The position numbers and the translations under genes were made by a program. The notes beneath the pieces are model-generated. The model had not been told where the DNA came from. It saw nothing but the letters and a program-made list of their open reading frames with translations, and searched no databases. DNA of 64,000 bases from Chitinivibrionales bacterium (GTDB lineage Bacteria > Fibrobacterota > Chitinivibrionia > Chitinivibrionales > JANQEN01): NCBI GenBank assembly GCA_028278335.1, contig JANQEN010000063.1, positions 18,497 to 82,496 on the forward strand, in the 5' to 3' direction. This document shows, one piece after another, positions 1-6,993 of this stretch. Each line of letters opens with the position of its first letter. Position 1 is the stretch's first letter.

Positions 1-2235
1 CGCATCATGAATGAGCCGTTGCACATCGGCAATATTAATGCCATATTGGGCAACTTGATCCCTTAACAAGGTTATTTGTAACTGTTTCTGACCAGCGACT
101 TGCTCTAAGAAGATATCAACAGCTCCCTTTTTTGCAAATTCTAAAAAGAGAATGGAGTCACGAATCATGGTAGCTTTCTCTTCAAGTACTTTGATATCCG
201 GCCCAAAGATGCGAATTGACACCTGCGATCCAGTGCCGGCAACTAAATCGTCTAGTTCATGCTGAATCGGTTGTGACATGTTAAAGGCAACACCAACATA
301 TCCTTTTAACTTGCCCCTAATCATATTCGCAATATCTTCCTGAGATTTAGCTGTTTTCCACTTCTTTTTTGGGTGCAGTCCAATTTGAATACAGGAGAAA
401 TTGGTTTGATGAACATGGGGTCCCACTTCTCCATAGCCAATATCAGAAGTAGCATAACGAACCTCTGGTATCTCTAAAATCTCCTTTTCAATACGGGATG
501 ATACCCGGCCAATCTCATTGAGAGAGATGTTTGGATCAAAATAGGCTAATAAATCAATGGTTCCCTCTTTTAAAACTGGTTGAAATATTTTCCCCATTTT
601 TGTAACAAGGAATAATCCGGAAATCAAAAGCACGACTGAAATGGTTATAACCATCTTCCATCGACCAAGCAACCAGAGTAATACCTTTTCATAATGCTTG
701 TTAAGAAAAAATTCTGATTTGTCACGCCCCCGTACTTTTTCAGGGAATAGGCTATAAAGAACCGGCGCAACAATGAGTGCATAAATAAGTGAGCCAATCA
801 TTGCAGTGCATACGGCAAAGGCTAGGGGGCGAAACATCTTTCCCTCAATGCCTTGGAGCGTAAATATTGGTAAGAAAACAAATATAATGATTCCAATAGC
901 AAAGAATATGGGCCGTCCGACCTCTTTACATCCGTCAAGAATCAATTTTTGCGGCGGTAAAGAGAGTGACTCAGTATGGAGTTTACGATGCATCTTTTCC
1001 ACAATGATAATGGTTGCATCCACAATCATACCTAAGCCAATTGCCAATCCTCCCAGTGATAGAAGGTCTCCCGAGATACCACCTACATAAAACACAATAA
1101 AGGAGAGTAGCAATGCAAAGGGTAAGGACATGACAACCACAATAATATTTTTTACTCTTCCCAAAAAGAGCAATGACACGATGCAAACAAATAACAAACC
1201 TTGAAGAAGTGTGTTTGATATGGTGCGAACACTATTCTTTACCAATTTTCCTTGATCATAAATTGGATAAATCTTCACACCTTCCGGAAGAGTTTGATTT
1301 ATCTCATCAATACGTTTGCGCAGTTGCTTGATAACCTCAAAAGAGTTAGCACGATGGAGTTTGTATACCCATCCTACAACAATCTCCTCTTTACCATTCA
1401 TTGAGGCAATACCCCGCCTGAACCCTCCCTCTATTGACACATCAGCTACATCGCGAACGTAGACTGGATTATCCTGATAAAAGCCAACAACAATACCAGC
1501 AATATCGTTTACATTAGAAATACTGCCAATACTTCGAACGATCCACTCTTCCTCACCCTTTTCAATGAGTCCAGCCCCAACGTCTTGATTGTTCTCCTCG
1601 ATTGCAGTGGTAACATCATCAAGAGTAATGCCATAGCCGGTTAATTTATAGGGTGATACTTTGACGATAAACTGTTTCACATTGCCACCCTGACTAACCA
1701 CATTGGCAATACCAGAAAGGCTTTGGAGGTTAGGTTTGACAATTTCATCCTGAAGAGCACGTAATTCAGTGTTGTCAAGCTTTTTCCCTTCCAGGCGATA
1801 ATAGAAGAGCGCTCCAGTTCCACTTGCAACAGAGCCCATTTCCACGCCGTGAGGCATATCAAGCCCTTTAGGAATGTGCTCCTCTGCTTCCACAATTTTT
1901 TCAGCCACCAATTGCCTTGCCTTGTAAATGTCAACCTTGTCTTCAAAGTACACGTTTACCCGTGAAAGACCAAAGGTGGTGATACTCCGAATCCTCTTGA
2001 CACCGGGTACTCCAAGCATGGCTGACTCAATTGGTCGAGTTACCATTTTTTCAACGATTTCAGTTGGTGTTGATTCCACCTCTGCAAAAACTTGCACTAG
2101 ATTGGGACTCAAATCAGGAAATGCATCGATAGGTAAATTGATTACTGCAACCGTACCACCAATGCAGACTGCGATAAAAATAAGCACCACAAACATGCGA
2201 TGCTTTAAGGCAAATTCTATTAATTTATCAATCAT
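1..2235 (-). CDS. Heavy-metal efflux RND pump, CusA/CzcA family (3' end cut by window)
   Basis: Inner-membrane proton-driven RND pump that exports metal ions from the periplasm or cytoplasm together with an adaptor and an outer-membrane channel. My translation of the reverse strand from ATG at 2235 stays open to base 1 (about 745 of the usual ~1040 residues). It starts MIDKLIEFALKHRMFVVLIF and has the family hallmarks LPIDAFPDLSPNLVQV after TM1, TRPIESAMLGVPGVKRIRS, and in TM4 GLAIGLGMIVDATIIIVEK with the proton-relay Asp. An AGGAT ribosome site lies about 8 bases before the ATG. The adaptor gene lies upstream in the same direction; a family A repeat sits in the 258-bp gap. The metal (Cu/Ag versus Zn/Co/Cd) cannot be fixed from the visible part. 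Confidence 0.93.
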   Translation of the reverse strand, partial: MIDKLIEFALKHRMFVVLIFIAVCIGGTVAVINLPIDAFPDLSPNLVQVFAEVESTPTEIVEKMVTRPIESAMLGVPGVKRIRSITTFGLSRVNVYFEDKVDIYKARQLVAEKIVEAEEHIPKGLDMPHGVEMGSVASGTGALFYYRLEGKKLDNTELRALQDEIVKPNLQSLSGIANVVSQGGNVKQFIVKVSPYKLTGYGITLDDVTTAIEENNQDVGAGLIEKGEEEWIVRSIGSISNVNDIAGIVVGFYQDNPVYVRDVADVSIEGGFRRGIASMNGKEEIVVGWVYKLHRANSFEVIKQLRKRIDEINQTLPEGVKIYPIYDQGKLVKNSVRTISNTLLQGLLFVCIVSLLFLGRVKNIIVVVMSLPFALLLSFIVFYVGGISGDLLSLGGLAIGLGMIVDATIIIVEKMHRKLHTESLSLPPQKLILDGCKEVGRPIFFAIGIIIFVFLPIFTLQGIEGKMFRPLAFAVCTAMIGSLIYALIVAPVLYSLFPEKVRGRDKSEFFLNKHYEKVLLWLLGRWKMVITISVVLLISGLFLVTKMGKIFQPVLKEGTIDLLAYFDPNISLNEIGRVSSRIEKEILEIPEVRYATSDIGYGEVGPHVHQTNFSCIQIGLHPKKKWKTAKSQEDIANMIRGKLKGYVGVAFNMSQPIQHELDDLVAGTGSQVSIRIFGPDIKVLEEKATMIRDSILFLEFAKKGAVDIFLEQVAGQKQLQITLLRDQVAQYGINIADVQRLIHDA

Positions 2236-2271
2236 ACATTTAATCCTAATTTTTTATTTATTTATTTACAC

Positions 2272-2415
2272 GGGGGGAAGGGTCCCCCCACAGCAAGCTT
2301 CCTTCACACTTTTTAACAGTCTTCATTCAAAAGATTAGTTTCACCTACACGGTGAACCTAATCTTTTGAGCAGACTGGATAACAAAACTGTTCAGGTGAT
2401 CTTGCTGATTCCCCC
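2272..2415 (+). repeat. Family A structured palindromic repeat, copy 1
   Basis: About 144 bp. It starts with a G-tract/C-tract hairpin (GGGGGG at 2272, CCCCCC at about 2284), followed by CAGCAAG at about 2291, an inner arm CAAAAGATTAG, a TTCACC/GGTGAA apical hairpin, CTAATCTTTTG, then CTTGCTG and the closing CCCCC at 2411-2415. The outer arms CAGCAAG/CTTGCTG and the inner arms pair. It lies between the adaptor and pump genes, in the opposite orientation to that operon. Confidence 0.9.
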
Positions 2416-2493
2416 TCAAATAGTTCAATTTTTTAGCAACAAACTTTAAGAGGAGTTAAATGAAGTTTTAGTATGCAATAAAGAGTGTTCACA

Positions 2494-3201
2494 TCAGTGA
2501 GCATGACCGTGGCCACCAAAGTCGGATTCTGGTTTAAGAAGTTCTGCACGGAGATGGAAGCTACCATCAGTTACAATTTCTTCGCCACCTTTTAGTCCTT
2601 TGGTGATTTGGGTAAAGCCATTGGCTTTAAAGCCAGTTTGTATTTCACGCAATTCATATTTGCCATCTTTACCAGTGCAAACAAAAACACACCGTCTATG
2701 GAGAATCACATGGATTGCACCATTGGGAACAGAAACAACCTTTTCAGGAGTTTTAAAATTAATGGTACCATTGAGAATTGTTCCCGATATTAAAGCACTA
2801 CCATTGGCATCAAAAGCTGCGATGGCTTCATAAACTCTGCGTTTGGTTTCACTCTCTTTTCGAGTCAAGGAAACAACGTTACCTTTTAATACTTTATCCT
2901 TTAAAAGTGGTGTTTCTGCAGAAACTTCCTGTCCAGCTGAAACAAATTTCTTGTCCTTTTTATGGACGGTAAAAAGAGCCTGATACCGTGCACCTTTTTT
3001 TGCAGTCACTTTTCCTGTAAGCCGAACCTTTTTCTCCATTACCATAGGTTCAACTTTCTCATATTTTAATTTCATCTTTTCTTTTACATTTGAAGGCAAC
3101 TCTGTTATCACATGGGAGCCCTCACCCATTTTCCATTCTTCCCCAATTATTGAAAAAGTGAACATAAGTAACAACACCAAAACAGTTATTTTTGCTTTCA
3201 T
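2494..3201 (-). CDS. Short RND efflux periplasmic adaptor (CusB/HlyD-like), His-rich C-terminus
   Basis: Probable membrane-fusion protein linking the RND pump to the outer membrane. It has a signal peptide (hydrophobic residues 3-20, ending near SIIGEE). The C-terminal half follows the adaptor pattern: VVSVPNGAIHVI, a VFVCTGKDGKYE strand pair, IQTGFKANGFTQITKGLKGGEEIVTDG, typical of the CusB beta-barrel and membrane-proximal domains. At 235 residues it is far shorter than the usual 350-500 and I see no long coiled-coil hairpin. It ends FGGHGHAH, a likely metal-binding tail. The gene starts 15 bp after the barrel gene ends, so they are co-transcribed. The family call is firm at the C-terminus and weaker at the N-terminus. 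Confidence 0.75.
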   Translation of the reverse strand: MKAKITVLVLLLMFTFSIIGEEWKMGEGSHVITELPSNVKEKMKLKYEKVEPMVMEKKVRLTGKVTAKKGARYQALFTVHKKDKKFVSAGQEVSAETPLLKDKVLKGNVVSLTRKESETKRRVYEAIAAFDANGSALISGTILNGTINFKTPEKVVSVPNGAIHVILHRRCVFVCTGKDGKYELREIQTGFKANGFTQITKGLKGGEEIVTDGSFHLRAELLKPESDFGGHGHAH

Positions 3202-3216
3202 TTTTTCTCCTTTTTA

Positions 3217-5247
3217 CTATTCGCCAAAATGGTTAAAGGTATCGAAATTTCCTTCAAGTGATAAAAATATGTAGATATCACATTTATCATCATCCTCGAT
3301 GGCATCGTTGTAAAAATGCACTTTCCACTGTTTACCAGTGGCAAACTTTTTCTTTTCCGCACTATCAGGTGGAATATTTTTCCAAGATTCCTCAACCTTC
3401 CCTTCTTCAATAAGCTTGGCAAGCTCCATAGCAGCTTTTGCCATAGCCTCCTCTTTGTTAATTTTAGGAAGAGGTGCTGACATTCTTCCAGCAGAGGAGA
3501 AGGTATGGAATAGGTTTGTTGAAAATGCAAAATTGGAGTGATACTTTTTAAACTCCCCATGGCGACGAATCTTTCGGTCATAGATCCCATGAGACCAGGT
3601 GAGCTTTAGATTTAATAGATCTCTAATATTTAAGGTGACATGAGGAGAAATGACATGGGCATTCACTGCCTCCATGTCCCATTTAGATCGAATATGTCTA
3701 GGTTCATCAAGTTCAAATAATTGTGGATGAGCATAATAGAGGTTTAATTCTTCATCTCTTTCCATTTCCCAAGTATTTGATTTTGCATCTGGATTAAAAT
3801 AGTATATAAAATCATACCTTAAACCTATTTGAAAAAGCTTGTTGATTTTGTACATTGGGTCAAGGGCAAATCGTAGGGTACTATAATCCTCTGTCGATGC
3901 AGACAAATAGTCAGGTAACTCCGTAATAGAGTTATACCCCGGATGCAAGAGTTGAACAAGAGAATCAGCTAAAGGCATTGGGTCACCTCTTTTATCATAT
4001 TTATTTCGATTCAACAATTTAACATCAGCATCTGATGGTTTATGATAAGAAAACCAAATACCCCAATCCATCTGAAGCTTCTTTTTTGAAGCAGTAGCCC
4101 AATAAACAAGGTTAGTAAGTGAACTACCGTTTCTAGAAAAATAGGCTGAGTCAATAGTGGTTGTGTCAATTTTTCTCTGTTTATACACATAGTCCGGAGC
4201 CCCCCACCCCATGGTAACATCTCCTGATCCATGAATAACTGATAGTACATGATCAACAATTCCAGTTTTAAATCCACTCTCAAGGCCAATGGTCCATCCT
4301 AAACCTTTTTCATGAATATCCACTTTATTTAATTCGTACACTCTTTTCTTATACGAAGTTGCACTAGGAATTCCTTGTATTCCGGTAACAAAATTAAAGT
4401 TTAATTTATCACTTACATTTAGTTTACAATCTGCATATAAAAATGTACGAATCCTAGAATCTTCCCAAATTCCTTTAACAAAGGGTACATTGTCAGTTGG
4501 GTAACTCCATAAAACTCTATCAATGAAACTGGCACCACCGGAAACTTCAACAACTAACCTATTTAGTTTTTTGAGTTTTTTGTCAAATTTTAGTGCAGCT
4601 CCCTGATAAACGTTGTTTAACAAGGGTGTTTGACCAAAAAGCATAGAAAACTCACTATAGTCCATTAAATGTCCAACCCGTAAACTAAGTTCATTAGCAT
4701 TTCTTGGTTCCCACTTAAAGGCTAATTGATTAAGTGATGCAGTCCATGAGGCCCCAGCATTGATAGTCTCTTTTTCTTCAATAAACCCAAAGTCAATAAG
4801 AGTTGATAGTTGTGTATCAAATCTGTACTTGAGACGGAAACTAAGTTCTGATGGGTCCCAAACGGGAATATAACTAAAATTAGATTCACCTATTCTTGAT
4901 TCTAAAATAACAGGAGGACTGTGGAAGGGATTGTCAAAACAACTACTAGCGCTATAGAACCAAGAATCCATACCTCCAGTCCCTAAAGGATCGCCACCAA
5001 GAGTTCCTCGTCCACCAAAATCTGGTGCAAGAAATAAGCCAATATTTCCATACATATCTATAACAATTTTTGAAGTATCTTCCTCTGAAAAATCGGATTT
5101 TATCAACCCTCTACCACGAGCTCCACCTTTACTCCTTGAGCCACCATGGCTATGACCGGCATGAGAAAATGCTTCATTTAGTCCGATGAACAGAAACAAA
5201 AAGATAACAACAATACACGAAAAATTTCGTTGTCGAATTATATTCAT
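3217..5247 (-). CDS. Large outer-membrane beta-barrel protein of the metal-efflux locus, His-rich N-terminus
   Basis: 676 residues. A signal peptide (about 1-28) is followed by HAGHSHGG and a Gly/Arg/Ser stretch, then many alternating amphipathic strands with aromatic girdles (LSLRVGHLMDYSEFSMLFGQ, LNFNFVTGIQGI, FQIGLRYDFIYYF) as in outer-membrane barrels. The barrel seems to end near residue 590 (FAFSTNLFHTFSSAG). A charged, partly helical tail of about 90 residues follows (KEEAMAKAAMELAKLIEEGK, then DDDKCDIYIFLSLEGNF). A strong GGAG-type site precedes the ATG. Its place directly before the adaptor suggests it is the outer-membrane partner or a metal porin in place of a TolC/CusC-type channel, none of which is seen here. 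The family is not recognised. Confidence 0.8.
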   Translation of the reverse strand: MNIIRQRNFSCIVVIFLFLFIGLNEAFSHAGHSHGGSRSKGGARGRGLIKSDFSEEDTSKIVIDMYGNIGLFLAPDFGGRGTLGGDPLGTGGMDSWFYSASSCFDNPFHSPPVILESRIGESNFSYIPVWDPSELSFRLKYRFDTQLSTLIDFGFIEEKETINAGASWTASLNQLAFKWEPRNANELSLRVGHLMDYSEFSMLFGQTPLLNNVYQGAALKFDKKLKKLNRLVVEVSGGASFIDRVLWSYPTDNVPFVKGIWEDSRIRTFLYADCKLNVSDKLNFNFVTGIQGIPSATSYKKRVYELNKVDIHEKGLGWTIGLESGFKTGIVDHVLSVIHGSGDVTMGWGAPDYVYKQRKIDTTTIDSAYFSRNGSSLTNLVYWATASKKKLQMDWGIWFSYHKPSDADVKLLNRNKYDKRGDPMPLADSLVQLLHPGYNSITELPDYLSASTEDYSTLRFALDPMYKINKLFQIGLRYDFIYYFNPDAKSNTWEMERDEELNLYYAHPQLFELDEPRHIRSKWDMEAVNAHVISPHVTLNIRDLLNLKLTWSHGIYDRKIRRHGEFKKYHSNFAFSTNLFHTFSSAGRMSAPLPKINKEEAMAKAAMELAKLIEEGKVEESWKNIPPDSAEKKKFATGKQWKVHFYNDAIEDDDKCDIYIFLSLEGNFDTFNHFGE

Positions 5248-5403
5248 TATCCTTGTCTCCTACAAGAATGTTTCATAGAATCAAAATTGATTTGAAAGAC
5301 AGTACAATTATAAATGCAGAAAAATCTGCTTACTATCTTCAACATAATGCTAATCAATCAATGAATTAAACGTTGAGATCCCCTAATCTCAATAATTTCA
5401 CCT

Positions 5404-6084
5404 TTACTTTGTCAAGTTTATCTTGTATGTGGCATTATTAGTTTGAGTTTTGAATTTCAACAAATATATTCCACTCTTTATTTGGTTGTTGAGTTCCTTA
5501 ACAGTTATATTGTTATTCCCCTCTAAAACTAATTGCCCATTAAGATCAAATACTTTAAAAGGAATTGGGTTATTTGAAAAAAGAAGATTGTTTTTATTGA
5601 TTGAATAATTTGGTAATTTAATACTTGTACCAGGAACAATCTTAAAATACCTACCTTTCAACATGCCTCCCTTTCCCTCATAGCTAGTAGTGTTTGATCT
5701 ATGAAATAAAAAAACACGACACTTTTCAGAGGGTTCACAATCTACTGTCCAGGTTGTTTTTCCACCTTTACCAACAACATAATTGGGTAAGGGGACCGTA
5801 TCAACTGGCACAGAATCACGGCGGGAATTGGCATCAGTGATGAGATAGAGTATTACCCGGTTATTCCTGGGCTGAGTACCGTGCACGTGACCATCATCAT
5901 CCCATTCTATGGTTTGCTCAGTTCCAATTTCCCACACATCACCATGTTTTGGTTTCTCAACAGTTAATTTGAGACCGTGCTTTGGCTGATCACCAGCAAA
6001 TGAACCTTGAATAAAAATCAAGGTAGCAAGAACCATTAGAATAATGGTAAGCTTAACATTGGTTAATTTTAATGTGCCCTTCAT
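5404..6084 (-). CDS. Secreted protein with Kre9/Knh1-like Ig domain and C-terminal sorting-type tail
   Basis: The start is placed at the ATG at 6084 because GGGAGGT sits just upstream; an in-frame ATG at 6096 lies before that site. A signal peptide (about residues 1-31, ending FAGDQ) is followed by an Ig-like domain with KPKHGDVWEIGTEQTIEWDD, the W..G....I.W pattern of the Kre9/Knh1 (Ser-Thr-rich) family. It includes a CEPSEKC pair and HVHG. The last 70 residues carry FKVFDLNGQLVLEGNN and SGIYLLKFKT, the two-strand pattern of type-IX-secretion / FlgD-like tails, so surface or extracellular location is likely. The gene lies between the small His/Cys protein and the barrel on the same strand, suggesting a role in metal handling (inference). 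Confidence 0.75.
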   Translation of the reverse strand: MKGTLKLTNVKLTIILMVLATLIFIQGSFAGDQPKHGLKLTVEKPKHGDVWEIGTEQTIEWDDDGHVHGTQPRNNRVILYLITDANSRRDSVPVDTVPLPNYVVGKGGKTTWTVDCEPSEKCRVFLFHRSNTTSYEGKGGMLKGRYFKIVPGTSIKLPNYSINKNNLLFSNNPIPFKVFDLNGQLVLEGNNNITVKELNNQIKSGIYLLKFKTQTNNATYKINLTK

Positions 6085-6503
6085 TGTACCTCCCATTTAA
6101 AGATAAAGTTAATTTGTAATTTTTATACAATTTTTAAATTTGTTTTAATCAGACAAATGACAAACGAAAAAGGAACTTAAAGAAAGCTATTTACTCTGAT
6201 TAGTCTGATTAGTATTCTGGCAGGATATTCAGCGTAACGCGTCTTCCTGGTAGATTAAACCTCCCCTCCGAGATTAAACAAACCTACCATTATCGTATGG
6301 TGTACTTAATGTTCACAAGCACCATAAGCTTCATTATTATAATATATAGAATTAAATGTCATTTCGCTAAAAATATAGCCTAACCTGCTAGCATATATAT
6401 CTGCTGTGACTTCCTGTAACCCCTTTTTTATTAAAAAGGTTACACTTTCTAAAACATGTTCATCACTCAGAGAAAAACCAACAAAAAACGAACTTCTAAT
6501 TAA
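6085..6503. other. Intergenic region in the metal locus with short direct repeats
   Basis: About 420 bp without a gene. It holds two adjacent copies of CTGATTAGT near 6198-6215, and two copies of AGATTAAAC about 18 bp apart near 6252-6280, flanked by GGTAG and CTACC. These could be regulator-binding sites for the minus-strand metal genes that start at 6084, but nothing identifies the regulator. Confidence 0.35.
6416..6443 (-). terminator. Possible terminator after the small His/Cys gene
   Basis: GTAACCCCTTTTTT-ATT-AAAAAGGTTAC forms a hairpin with a two-base bulge about 60 bp past the stop of the gene at 6504-6833. There is no clean T-tract after the stem on the minus strand, so it may be weak. 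Confidence 0.4.
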
Positions 6504-6833
6504 TTAAGCAAGAGGAGGAGCGCGGGAAAGTGTTGAAGAACGAATATTTTGTGAACGCACACTTTTGTATGTAATAAAATAGACCTTTTTTTCACAATCT
6601 TGCAGAGGTAAGCTAAACTTGTAACTGCGCGGAAAAAGTTTAACTTGTTTGGACATGTCACAAATAAAACAATGCACCTCCTCATGATCATGACCTTCAT
6701 AATCATAGGAGTGCATACCTTCAATCATAGAAATGATACCATTTACCATTTCTAGATCATGCATATGAAGATGGAACTCAGCAAACACATGAACATTAAA
6801 AAAGAGCATTAATATGATTGCTGTTTTCTTCAT
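6504..6833 (-). CDS. Small exported His/Cys protein, possibly metal-sensing or metal-binding
   Basis: 109 residues with a signal peptide (MKKTAIILMLFFNVHVFA). It is followed by FHLHMHDLEM, a second His cluster YEGHDHEEVHCFICDM and a C-terminal SRAPPLA. The layout of His-rich start, HCxxC pair and a C-terminal R-x-P-P motif resembles the small proteins (DUF2946-like) often found beside copper or other metal efflux genes; that family call is tentative. It is the first gene of the minus-strand metal cluster, 420 bp before the next. Confidence 0.65.
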   Translation of the reverse strand: MKKTAIILMLFFNVHVFAEFHLHMHDLEMVNGIISMIEGMHSYDYEGHDHEEVHCFICDMSKQVKLFPRSYKFSLPLQDCEKKVYFITYKSVRSQNIRSSTLSRAPPLA

Positions 6834-6993
6834 GGTTTACTTTTCATTTAAAAATTGAGTGATAATATAAGTACTTCATAGCTTATAGGTTATATAAATA
6901 AAGGTAGTAAAAAGAGTCAAATTATACTGAAATATTTTTCTATTATAATAAATCCCAATATTTTAATAAATTCAAGATAACCAATAAATTTTC

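Noticed and set aside
1928..2338. Plus-strand 136-residue protein
   Set aside because: Antisense to the start of the RND pump gene and running into a family A repeat.
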